Shown: positions 52,053-60,844 of the stretch, one piece after another | How positions within the stretch are numbered: position 1 is the stretch's first letter | How the letters are laid out: each line of letters opens with the position of its first letter | From: Vibrio mimicus CAIM 602 | GTDB lineage: Bacteria > Pseudomonadota > Gammaproteobacteria > Enterobacterales > Vibrionaceae | Direction of reading: 5' to 3' | Length of the DNA stretch: 64,000 nt | Assembly: GCF_000338875.1 (NCBI RefSeq) | Contig: NZ_AOMO01000027.1 | Span: 62,001 to 126,000 of the forward strand | Position numbers and translations under genes: made by a program | Notes under the pieces: model-generated | Database searches by the model: none | What the model saw: the letters and a program-made list of their open reading frames with translations, nothing else | Told to the model about the DNA's origin: nothing

Positions 52053-53531
52053 ATGATGTCTAATACTGAAAAGGTCTTGGAAAGACCACAGCTTGCCCAA
52101 GGCAGCCTACTCGATGAAATCATGGCTCAAACTCGAATCGCACCAAGCGAAGAGGGTTATGACATCGCGAAGAAAGGTGTCGCCGCATTTATCGAAAATT
52201 TGATTGGTTCCCAAAATTCCGCAGAGCCAGTTAACAAATCTTTAGTTGACCAGATGCTGGTTGAACTAGACAAAAAAATCAGTGCCCAAATGGATGAAAT
52301 TCTTCACCATTCGCAGTTCCAACAAATGGAGTCGTCATGGCGCAGTCTGAAACTGTTTGTGGATCGCACTGATTTTCGTGAAAACAACAAAGTCGAAATC
52401 CTTCATGTTACCAAAGACGAGCTATTGGAAGATTTCGAGTTTGCACCAGAAACTGCACAATCCGGCCTTTACAAACATGTATATTCAGCTGGTTACGGCC
52501 AATTTGGTGGGGAACCTGTAGGTGCCATTATTGGTAACTATGCCTTTACACCTTCCAATGCGGATATGAAGTTACTTCAGTACATGGGCGCGTTAGGCGC
52601 AATGGCTCATGCACCATTCATTTCTGGTGTGGGGCCTGAGTTTTTTGGTATTGACTCTTTTGAAGAGCTACCAAATATTAAAGATCTCAAAGCGACCTTT
52701 GAAAGCCCTAAATACACCAAATGGCGTGCTCTACGTGAGTCAGAAGATGCACGTTATATCGGTTTAACCGCACCTCGCTTCTTGTTGCGAGTGCCTTATG
52801 ACCCAATCGAAAATCCGGTTCGTTCATTTAACTATGCAGAAAACGTTAGTGCGTCACATGAACACTACCTGTGGGGGAATACCGCGTTTGCTTTCGCCAC
52901 ACGTCTGACGGACAGCTTTGCTAAATATCGTTGGTGTCCAAATATCATCGGGCCACAAAGCGGTGGTGCAGTCGATGATCTGCCTGTGCATGTATTTGAG
53001 TCCATGGGCGCATTACAAAGTAAGATCCCAACAGAAGTTCTCATCACCGATCGTAAAGAGTTTGAATTAGCTGAAGAAGGCTTTATTGCACTGACCATGC
53101 GTAAAGGCACTGATAATGCAGCATTTTTCTCTGCCAACTCGATTCAAAAGCCGAAAGTATTCCCTAATACCAAAGAAGGCAAAGAAGCGGAAACCAACTT
53201 CAAGTTAGGTACTCAACTTCCGTACATGATGATCATCAACCGCTTGGCGCATTACGTAAAAGTACTGCAACGCGAACAGATTGGTGCCTGGAAAGAGCGT
53301 CAAGATCTCGAGCGTGAATTGAACTCATGGATCAAACAATACGTTGCCGATCAGGAAAACCCACCAGCGGATGTTCGTAGTCGCCGTCCTTTACGCGCTG
53401 CACGCATTGAAGTTATGGATGTCGAAGGCAACCCAGGTTGGTATCAAGTGTCGCTCGCCGTTCGCCCTCACTTTAAGTATATGGGTGCTAACTTTGAGCT
53501 GTCCTTGGTCGGACGTCTTGATCAAGCCTGA
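52053..53531 (+). CDS. vipB: T6SS sheath large subunit VipB/TssC
   Basis: A 492-residue sheath protein, the expected length. It begins with two ATG codons behind AGGAACTTA; the first is given. The N-terminal helix that ClpV binds is at about 15-35. Conserved features include SSWRSLKLFVDRTDF and RSFNYAENVSASHEHYLWGN. It forms the contractile sheath with VipA. The next gene starts two bases on. Confidence 0.95.
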   Translation: MMSNTEKVLERPQLAQGSLLDEIMAQTRIAPSEEGYDIAKKGVAAFIENLIGSQNSAEPVNKSLVDQMLVELDKKISAQMDEILHHSQFQQMESSWRSLKLFVDRTDFRENNKVEILHVTKDELLEDFEFAPETAQSGLYKHVYSAGYGQFGGEPVGAIIGNYAFTPSNADMKLLQYMGALGAMAHAPFISGVGPEFFGIDSFEELPNIKDLKATFESPKYTKWRALRESEDARYIGLTAPRFLLRVPYDPIENPVRSFNYAENVSASHEHYLWGNTAFAFATRLTDSFAKYRWCPNIIGPQSGGAVDDLPVHVFESMGALQSKIPTEVLITDRKEFELAEEGFIALTMRKGTDNAAFFSANSIQKPKVFPNTKEGKEAETNFKLGTQLPYMMIINRLAHYVKVLQREQIGAWKERQDLERELNSWIKQYVADQENPPADVRSRRPLRAARIEVMDVEGNPGWYQVSLAVRPHFKYMGANFELSLVGRLDQA

Positions 53532-53533
53532 TT

Positions 53534-53971
53534 ATGACGTACATCGCACCTGAAGAGAGTGCATTTGGTGTTGGCTTTTTCGAACGTTTGGAAGCCAACG
53601 CCAGACCAATGTCTCTGACCCGTGGGCCAGATGCGTGGGATGTACTCGAGTCGATCAAACGGAATGTCTCCAACATTCTGAACACTCGGATTGGTGGTGC
53701 ACAAAGTGCTCCTCATCTCGGGTTGATAGATTTTAACGATGCAACTTTGGAAACCTTAGATCTGTCTGTGCGTATTAAGCTCGCGATTCAAAACTGCCTT
53801 GAACGTTATGAGCCGCGTTTGACCCGTGTTCTCGTACGCGCTGAGCAAGATAGCTTTAATCCGCTCACTTTAAGGTTTCATATTACAGCGACAATCAATA
53901 GCGAAGCGTTGCACGATAAGGTTCAGTTCAGTCTGTTGTTGGATCAAAACAGAAAATATCGAGTGTTTTAA
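53534..53971 (+). CDS. tssE: T6SS baseplate protein TssE (gp25-like)
   Basis: A 145-residue gp25-like protein with the family core VLESIKRNVSNILNTRIGGAQSAP and ERYEPRLTRVLVRAEQD. It is the baseplate wedge protein that starts sheath assembly. It corresponds to VCA0109. Spacing to its neighbours is 2 and 5 bases, so it is translated as part of one operon. Confidence 0.93.
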   Translation: MTYIAPEESAFGVGFFERLEANARPMSLTRGPDAWDVLESIKRNVSNILNTRIGGAQSAPHLGLIDFNDATLETLDLSVRIKLAIQNCLERYEPRLTRVLVRAEQDSFNPLTLRFHITATINSEALHDKVQFSLLLDQNRKYRVF

Positions 53972-53976
53972 CTTCT

Positions 53977-55746
53977 ATGACGCAAGACAAGTATTTCAGG
54001 GAAGAACTCGCTTTCTTAAAAGAGCAAGGGAAAGAATTTACGGAAATTCACCCTCAGCTTTCGCGTTTTCTTCACGGCCGTACGACTGATCCTGACGTTG
54101 AGCGTCTATTGGAAGGTTTTGCATTTTTGACCGCGCGTTTGCGTGAAAAGGTGGAGGATGAGTTCCCTGAACTCACTCACTCCATTATTAACATGTTGTG
54201 GCCTAATTATTTACGCCCGATCCCTAGCATGAGTGTGATTGCTTTTGAGCCTGATAAGAGCGTCAGTGAAAAGCAAGTGATTCAGCGTAATACTCAGCTT
54301 GATAGTAAACCAGTCTTCGGCACTTCATGCCATTTCAATACTTGTCGTGATGTAGTTTTGTACCCTATGCAGTGCCAAGGCGTACACGCAGAACATACCC
54401 GTGAAGCGACAACGATCAAAATATCTCTCGCTATGCTAGGCGATATGACGGTCGGGGATGCCAAGTTGGATACTTTGCGTTTTTATTTGGGTGGCGATAA
54501 ATACAGTTCGCAAACCCTTTATCTATGGCTGCATCACTACTTACAGAAAATGACGATTGAAGTGCAAGGAGTTGAATTCTCCTTGCCAGCTGATGCATTT
54601 TCTACCGTTGGTTTTGATAGTGAGCAATCTTTACTGCCTTATCCTAAAAACGTTTATGATGGCTATCGGATTTTACAAGAGTACTTGTCGTTTCCGGAAG
54701 CATTTCACTTCTTTGATGTGAAGGGATTGGCTAAAGCACTGCCGAAATCGGTTAGTGGCGAACTTACGCTACATATCCATTTTTCAAAAACACTTCCCGC
54801 CGATACTCGAGTACGACAGGATAACTTTCAGCTTTACTGCACTCCCGTGATCAATTTGTTTGAACACGATGCAGATCCGATCGATTTGACTGGACGCCGA
54901 GCTGAATATCGCATCGTACCTTCGAGTCGTTACCCAGCACACTATGAGATTTTCAGTGTGGATCAGGTTGTCGGTTGGCAAGATACTCAATCTGAAGGGA
55001 AACGGATTCGTGGTGAAAAACGTGTTTATTCTTCTTTTGAAAGTTTTCAACACGAAGTCGAACGAGTTCGGCATCGTCAGGCTCTTTACTATCGCACTCG
55101 AGTGAAAGAGAGCATTCGCGGGGATGGTTTTGATTCCTTTATCTCTTTTGTTCGCGGTGATGAAACACTTTCTATAGGTGTTGATGAAGCCGTTTCTCTC
55201 AAACTGACATGTACTAACCGTTTGCTGCCACTGGAGCTAGGCATTGGCGATATCTGTGTGCCGACAGACACGTCGCCACCGTTTGCCACCTTTAAAAACA
55301 TCACTGTGCCATCGCAATCTTTACGCCCAGTGCTTGATGGCAGTCTGTTATGGACGCTTATTTCTAATCTGTCACTGAACTATCTTTCATTACTGTCAAA
55401 AGATGCACTGAGTTGTGTTCTACGTGCCTACGATTTTCGCGCCTTAGTCGATCGACAGGCTGAGCGCGTTGCTCGTATGCGACTGGATGGCATAGTCAAA
55501 ATCGAGTCTAAGCCAGTAGATAAAATCCTCCGCGGATTACCAGTGCGTGGCTTGCAATCAACTTTGTACATCGATCAGGCCGGCTTTGGGTCAGAAGGTG
55601 ATCTGTTCCTTTTTGGCACAGTGCTTAGTCATTTCTTTGCTCTTTACGCCAGCATTAACTCATTCCACGAATTGGTCGTGGTGAACATTAGCAATCAAGA
55701 GAAGTACTCATGGGGAACACAGAACGGAATGCAGCCGTTGATCTGA
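53977..55746 (+). CDS. vasA: T6SS baseplate protein TssF (VasA)
   Basis: A 589-residue TssF with the usual start YFREELAFLKEQGKEFTEIHPQL and the FPELTHSIINMLWPNYLRPIPSM segment. It builds the baseplate wedge with TssG and TssE. It overlaps the next gene by 37 bases, a normal feature of this operon. Confidence 0.94.
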   Translation: MTQDKYFREELAFLKEQGKEFTEIHPQLSRFLHGRTTDPDVERLLEGFAFLTARLREKVEDEFPELTHSIINMLWPNYLRPIPSMSVIAFEPDKSVSEKQVIQRNTQLDSKPVFGTSCHFNTCRDVVLYPMQCQGVHAEHTREATTIKISLAMLGDMTVGDAKLDTLRFYLGGDKYSSQTLYLWLHHYLQKMTIEVQGVEFSLPADAFSTVGFDSEQSLLPYPKNVYDGYRILQEYLSFPEAFHFFDVKGLAKALPKSVSGELTLHIHFSKTLPADTRVRQDNFQLYCTPVINLFEHDADPIDLTGRRAEYRIVPSSRYPAHYEIFSVDQVVGWQDTQSEGKRIRGEKRVYSSFESFQHEVERVRHRQALYYRTRVKESIRGDGFDSFISFVRGDETLSIGVDEAVSLKLTCTNRLLPLELGIGDICVPTDTSPPFATFKNITVPSQSLRPVLDGSLLWTLISNLSLNYLSLLSKDALSCVLRAYDFRALVDRQAERVARMRLDGIVKIESKPVDKILRGLPVRGLQSTLYIDQAGFGSEGDLFLFGTVLSHFFALYASINSFHELVVVNISNQEKYSWGTQNGMQPLI

Positions 55747-56729
55747 TGCCAGCAGATCCAGTGCAAGCCACCCCGTTGAGCTTGCCCGGTAATGTAAGGG
55801 AATACAACTTCTATCAACTGGTTGAGTTGTTGCAAAAAATGGCAGATTTAAACCCGGAGTCTGAGGAATGGGAGCGCGAATGTCGTTTGGTGTTTAGTGC
55901 TAACCCAAGCTTAGGTTTTTCTCCATGTGATGTTATGACGTTGGAAGCGCGTGAAGATGAACGCTGGGTGCTATTGACGAATTTTTTTGGTTTGTCAGGT
56001 GCTCAATCTCCTCTGCCAGGATTCATTGTCGAACAGTTGGTCACAGAGGAACCGGGCGGTTTCAAACAGCCATTTATGGATTTCTTCAATAACCGATTGA
56101 TCAATCTGGTGTATCGCGTATGGCGCAAATATCGCTATTACGTACGTTTTCAGCCAGGTGCGCAGGATGCTTTCTCCGCGCAGTTGTTTGCTTTGGTTGG
56201 GCTGGGTGATCCCGATTTACGCGGTGAAACACCGATTAACTGGTGCAAGATGCTGGCCTACTCAGGCACTTTGGCGGGACGTAGCCGTTCACCGCAGGTG
56301 GTGGCCGGAATTATAGCGCACTGTTTTGATTTGCCGGATGTATCGATCCGTCAGTGGGTGAGAAGACGTGTATCCATTGACCGATCTCAGCAGTTGTCGC
56401 TTGGTCAGCAAAATGCCCGTCTTGGCGTAGACACGGTTATCGGTCAATCCGTAGTCGACTGTACTGGTAAATTTATCATCTGTATCAATAAGTTATCCCG
56501 TGGCCGATTTGCAGATTTCCTTCCATCAGGAAAAGAACACCAGCCGCTGTGCAAACTGGTGGAGTTTATTTTACGTGAGCAAATGGCGTACGACCTTGAA
56601 CTGACTATGGATGAACAAGAGTCGCCAGAGTTTTGTCTGGACTCAAAACAAAATATCGCGCTGGGCTGGACCTCATTTTTGGGTAAAGACGACGCTAATA
56701 AACACGTTTTAATTCAAGTAAGGCAATAA
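55710..56729 (+). CDS. vasB: T6SS baseplate protein TssG (VasB)
   Basis: A 339-residue TssG. The motif YNFYQLVELLQKM near the N-terminus and FFGLSGAQSPLPGFIVEQL in the first third are typical. It dimerises around TssF in the wedge. It starts within the end of vasA and ends two bases before fha. Confidence 0.94.
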   Translation: MGNTERNAAVDLMPADPVQATPLSLPGNVREYNFYQLVELLQKMADLNPESEEWERECRLVFSANPSLGFSPCDVMTLEAREDERWVLLTNFFGLSGAQSPLPGFIVEQLVTEEPGGFKQPFMDFFNNRLINLVYRVWRKYRYYVRFQPGAQDAFSAQLFALVGLGDPDLRGETPINWCKMLAYSGTLAGRSRSPQVVAGIIAHCFDLPDVSIRQWVRRRVSIDRSQQLSLGQQNARLGVDTVIGQSVVDCTGKFIICINKLSRGRFADFLPSGKEHQPLCKLVEFILREQMAYDLELTMDEQESPEFCLDSKQNIALGWTSFLGKDDANKHVLIQVRQ

Positions 56730-56731
56730 CC

Positions 56732-58222
56732 ATGAACACTGTGACTTTACCTACATTGACCTTATTAGTGACCAATGCTCAGCACTTGGAATCAGGTTTG
56801 TCCGCACAGCACACTTGGACATCTGCAGGCGGTGTGATTGGTGCATCACCCGCAGCTCAGTGGCGTTTAGTCGATGCGCAAGGCCGAGTTAAACCTGTGC
56901 ATTGTGAAGTCGTGATGGTGGATGGAGCCTACTGTTTGAAAGATAACTGTGGCAGCACTTATATCAACGGTGCCGATATGCCATTGGGGCTTGGTCAAAT
57001 GGCACGATTGAGCCACAAAGATGAAATTATCGTTGGGCCATATCGCCTACGTGTCTTGTTTGGCAATGCGCTCGAGGTGGAAGAACAATATGGCTCACTT
57101 GATGCACTTTTCTCTTCTCAGCAAGAAGACTTACTTGCTGATGTCGATTTAGAGATAGAGCCGGAAGTTGCAGATCTGCAGCCTAATACCGATCCATTAC
57201 AAGCATTGGATACGCTGATGAGCGAGCAAAGCAGTGCCGCATCGCTGATTGATGAGCCGCAAATTACGTCGCAAGAACCGACCCAACCCAGTTTAGTACC
57301 ACAAGACAATTTAGTACTGAAAAGTAACGATTTTACTCCACAGGCGGACAGTGAATATGAGATGACCTCATCAATCCGCTTAAAGAAAATTCTTGGTTTT
57401 GCTAAAGCCTCCTTCTCAAAGCAGGCAAAACAGGAAACACCAAACGTGACTCCTGGCGAAACTACACCGATTTCTCAATATAAAACGAGCGAAAACAACG
57501 TATCAGAGGGCTTCACTATGGATGAAAAAGTACTGGATTTGTTAGAAGAGGAAGTCGCGAAAAGTTTCCAGCCGCAGATGGAAAAAAGCGCGTATTCCAA
57601 TCTACACGCTACCCCGAATAGTCACTCAAACCATTTAGTGACGGGTCCAATTTTGGATGGGCTGGGTGTCGATCTGAGCGATGAAGATGATATGGCACGC
57701 ATGCATCTATTATCGCAAGAGTTAGGCGAATCGTTACAAGCCTGTGTTCGAGGCTTACTTGATTTACACCAGCAGGTGAGTGAAAGCCGCTTTGGTACTT
57801 TGAACCGTAATCTACAACCGATTGAAGACAACCCACTCCGTTTAGGCCTCTCTTATGAAGAGACGATCCGCACTCTGTACGATGCGGAAAAGAGTGTTGT
57901 GCACCTTTCTGCTCCTGCTGCGATTGCAGAAAGCCTGAAAACTGTGCGTGACCACAATGAAGCGATGCAGTTCGCTACTTCAGAAGCACTGAGTCAAATC
58001 CTTAATGCGTTCTCACCACAAGTGATGTTGCGCCGCTTCCATCACTACAAACGCAATTCTGATACTACGCAAACCTCTACTGACGCGTGGGCGTGGAATA
58101 TGTATTGCAGCTACTACCAAGAACTGACCTCTAACCGCCAGCGCGGGTTTGAGAAGTTGTTCTGGGAGATCTTTGAACAGGCCTATGATCGCAAAATCCG
58201 CGAGAAGCAACTGGAGCTATAA
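56732..58222 (+). CDS. fha: T6SS FHA-domain protein (TagH/Fha)
   Basis: A 496-residue protein: an N-terminal FHA domain (about 25-110; HCEVVMVDGAYCLKDNCGSTYING), a long low-complexity middle rich in Gln, Asp and Ser (about 125-270), and a C-terminal TagH region (about 310-490; RKIREKQLEL at the end). FHA domains bind phosphothreonine, so it may link T6SS to a kinase, though no stp/ppk gene is in the window. It matches VCA0112. Confidence 0.92.
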   Translation: MNTVTLPTLTLLVTNAQHLESGLSAQHTWTSAGGVIGASPAAQWRLVDAQGRVKPVHCEVVMVDGAYCLKDNCGSTYINGADMPLGLGQMARLSHKDEIIVGPYRLRVLFGNALEVEEQYGSLDALFSSQQEDLLADVDLEIEPEVADLQPNTDPLQALDTLMSEQSSAASLIDEPQITSQEPTQPSLVPQDNLVLKSNDFTPQADSEYEMTSSIRLKKILGFAKASFSKQAKQETPNVTPGETTPISQYKTSENNVSEGFTMDEKVLDLLEEEVAKSFQPQMEKSAYSNLHATPNSHSNHLVTGPILDGLGVDLSDEDDMARMHLLSQELGESLQACVRGLLDLHQQVSESRFGTLNRNLQPIEDNPLRLGLSYEETIRTLYDAEKSVVHLSAPAAIAESLKTVRDHNEAMQFATSEALSQILNAFSPQVMLRRFHHYKRNSDTTQTSTDAWAWNMYCSYYQELTSNRQRGFEKLFWEIFEQAYDRKIREKQLEL

Positions 58223-58224
58223 CC

Positions 58225-58701
58225 GTGAACAAAGTGCTGTGGATGCTGTTTTCGTTGATGGTATTGACCGCTTGTAGTTCGTCGGAACAGTACGAACCCG
58301 CGAAAGAGCCAACCAAAGTGACCTTTAGCCTCGTCAGTGATGAGGGGGTGAACCCGAACATCTGGGGTGAAGCGTCACCGATTGAAATTCAAGTGTTTGA
58401 GCTGAAGGATGACTCGATGTTTATGTCTTCCGATTATGACCAGCTTAGAACCGATTATAAAAAAGCGCTGCGCAGTAACTTTGTCAAAAACTATGACTTC
58501 GTACTGACTCCAGGGCAGTTCAAGTTCGTTAACGCTTTTGAAGTTGATGAAGAAACCAATTACATCGGTGTCATGGCACATTTTGCTGAACCTGAACTGA
58601 GTGAATGGAAGAAGGCCGTCAAGGTACTTAACAAGGGTCGAGAGTATCACCTGTTGATGCTGTTCAAAGACTACGATGTGAAAATGGATAGGGTGGAATA
58701 A
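58225..58701 (+). CDS. vasD: T6SS outer-membrane lipoprotein TssJ (VasD)
   Basis: A 158-residue lipoprotein with lipobox LTAC (Cys17) and the TssJ beta-sandwich (SPIEIQVFELKDDSMFMSSDYDQL). It anchors the TssM-TssL membrane complex to the outer membrane. Two bases separate it from fha and six from vasE. Confidence 0.94.
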   Translation: MNKVLWMLFSLMVLTACSSSEQYEPAKEPTKVTFSLVSDEGVNPNIWGEASPIEIQVFELKDDSMFMSSDYDQLRTDYKKALRSNFVKNYDFVLTPGQFKFVNAFEVDEETNYIGVMAHFAEPELSEWKKAVKVLNKGREYHLLMLFKDYDVKMDRVE

Positions 58702-58707
58702 CAAACG

Positions 58708-60042
58708 ATGTTTGCGCGTAACCGAGTGATCTGGAATGAAGGGTTATTTATTAAACCCCAACATTTTCAGCAACAGCAGAGATATATGGAGTACTGCCTG
58801 GATGAACGCCTGAGCACTGTAAGTCGTTATTTGTATGGAATTTCTGAGTTATCACTTAACCCTGAATATCTCTCTTTTGGTCGCATCGCGATTGAAAGGG
58901 CGGTAGGGGTCATGCCAGATGGCACCGCATTTCGTATCCCTCAAGAAGATCATCTGCCGGATGCATTGGAAGTGATGGATGCGTCATTGGCGAACCAGAT
59001 TGTTTATCTTGCTGTTCCGCTGCGCAGTGAATCCTTGATGGAAATTAACTGGCCGGAAGAACGGGGTACAGGGCGTTTCGTCAGTCGACGTTTAGAAGTG
59101 CGTGATGTACACAGCGTGCAAGGGGATACCACTACGATTGATGTCTCACCTGTGCGTTTGCAATTGATGCTTGAACGTGAAGATCGCAGTTCGTTTGCTT
59201 CGATTGCTATTGGGCGCATTTTAGAAAAACGTCCTGATGGCAGTGTGGTGCTTGACCCAGATTTTATTCCTTGTCACTTGAACGTGGTTGGCATCTCATC
59301 ATTACACCGCTTTATCAATGAAATGTCGGGTTTGATGCGGGAGCGCGCAAAAAATATCGCGCAGCGGATCAGCTCTCCAGCACAGGGTGGTGTAGCGGAT
59401 GTGTCTGATTTCATGTTGTTGCAAGCACTCAATCGCCTGCAACCACAAATGAAGCATTTGGCTGAGCTGCGCAGCTTGCATCCAGATCGTCTGTTTGAAT
59501 GCCTGTCTTCAGCTTGTGGAGAACTAGCCACTTTTACTGATGAAAGCCGACTACCCCCAAGTTTACCCAGCTATAACCATGACTTACCGAGCCAATCATT
59601 TCAGCCGCTGATCCGCAGTCTGCGTCAGAGTTTGAGTGTTGTGTTAGAGCCGCGTGCGGTTTCTATCCAGCTCGATAAACGTAAGTACGGCTTGATGGTT
59701 GCACCAATTCACGATCCGCAACTGATGGAAAGTGCGGAATTCATCATCGCAGTGAAAGCTCGTATGCCGCTTGATGAGTTGCGTCGTTTGTTCACTCAAC
59801 AAACGAAAGTGGCTTCAGTTGAGAAAATTCGTGAACTGATCTCATTGCAATTGCCAGGTATTCCGTTGATTTCTTTACCGGTTGCACCACGTCAATTGCC
59901 TTACCACGCCGGTTATACCTACTACCAGTTGGACAAAACCAGTGCCGCATGGACGATGCTGACTCACTCCAGCGGTTTCGCGTTCCACGTTGCTGCAGCC
60001 TTTGATGATCTTGAGCTGCAATTCTGGGCAATCAGGAGTTAA
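58708..60042 (+). CDS. vasE: T6SS baseplate-membrane linker TssK (VasE)
   Basis: A 444-residue TssK, starting NRVIWNEGLFIKPQHFQQQQRYME, a signature of the family. It joins the baseplate to the membrane complex. It ends two bases before vasF. Confidence 0.94.
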   Translation: MFARNRVIWNEGLFIKPQHFQQQQRYMEYCLDERLSTVSRYLYGISELSLNPEYLSFGRIAIERAVGVMPDGTAFRIPQEDHLPDALEVMDASLANQIVYLAVPLRSESLMEINWPEERGTGRFVSRRLEVRDVHSVQGDTTTIDVSPVRLQLMLEREDRSSFASIAIGRILEKRPDGSVVLDPDFIPCHLNVVGISSLHRFINEMSGLMRERAKNIAQRISSPAQGGVADVSDFMLLQALNRLQPQMKHLAELRSLHPDRLFECLSSACGELATFTDESRLPPSLPSYNHDLPSQSFQPLIRSLRQSLSVVLEPRAVSIQLDKRKYGLMVAPIHDPQLMESAEFIIAVKARMPLDELRRLFTQQTKVASVEKIRELISLQLPGIPLISLPVAPRQLPYHAGYTYYQLDKTSAAWTMLTHSSGFAFHVAAAFDDLELQFWAIRS

Positions 60043-60044
60043 TC

Positions 60045-60819
60045 ATGCAACAAAACAAGAAAGAGACGCCATTAGCCAGCTTGCTGTTCGATGATGTGGA
60101 AAAAATCAAACCACGATCAGGATTACTGGTTTCAACTGCGTGGTGATAATCCGAATGCTTTGATTGATGCGGCAACCCCGCTATTTGGTCTCTCTTTGCG
60201 AGTTCGCACCCTTACCGAGTGCGACAACATTGAACAGATCTATAACCAAGCGATTGAAGAGATTAAAGCGATTGAAATCGAACTGACTGAGCAAGGTTAC
60301 GAGCACGCGATCTTGATGGCTTATCGTTACATTTTATGTGCATTTTTGGATGAATCTGTGATGGGCACTGAATGGGGCGCATCCAGTGTATGGGCTGAGC
60401 ATTCAATGTTATCGCGCTTTCATAATGAAACTTGGGGTGGTGAAAAGGTGTTTACCATTCTGAGCCGTTTAGAGAGTGAACCCAGTCGTTATCACGCTTT
60501 ATTGGCATTTATCTATCACTGCCTAATTTTGGGCTTTGAAGGCAAATACCGTGTCATGGAAGGCGGTTATGCCGAACGTGAAAAAGTGATTAGCCGTTTA
60601 CACAATTTACTGAGCAGCCTTGGAGAAAGTGAGCCGCAAGACTTAACTCGTCCGACAGATCATGTAGTGCGTGCTAAATACACTCTAAGTCGACAAATGC
60701 CGATTTGGTCTATTTTTGCTGGCTTCATTTTGCTTTGGGTAGGGCTGTTTCTTGGCTACAGCTATGTGCTGCACGGCAAGTCCAGTGATGTGCTCAATCA
60801 ACTCAATCAAATACTTTAA
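60045..60819 (+). pseudogene. vasF: T6SS membrane protein TssL (VasF), one-base frameshift
   Basis: An ATG at 60045 opens MQQNKKETPLASLLFDDVEK, but a run of six A (60101-60106) shifts the frame; with five A it continues SNHDQDYWFQLRGDNPN and on to 60819, giving 257 residues. The DotU/IcmH-like cytoplasmic domain (about 30-225) and a single C-terminal membrane helix (MPIWSIFAGFILLWVGLFLG) are typical of TssL, part of the membrane complex. As given, translation from the normal start stops after about 40 codons. An internal ATG at 60091 could make a shortened protein. Probably a sequence error, but if real it would disable the system. Confidence 0.85.
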
Positions 60820-60844
60820 TAATAATTAGGCTAGGTGGTACGTT

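Noticed and set aside
53522..53716. Short antisense frames in the T6SS genes
   Set aside because: They are shadows of tssE and similar genes, without start signals.
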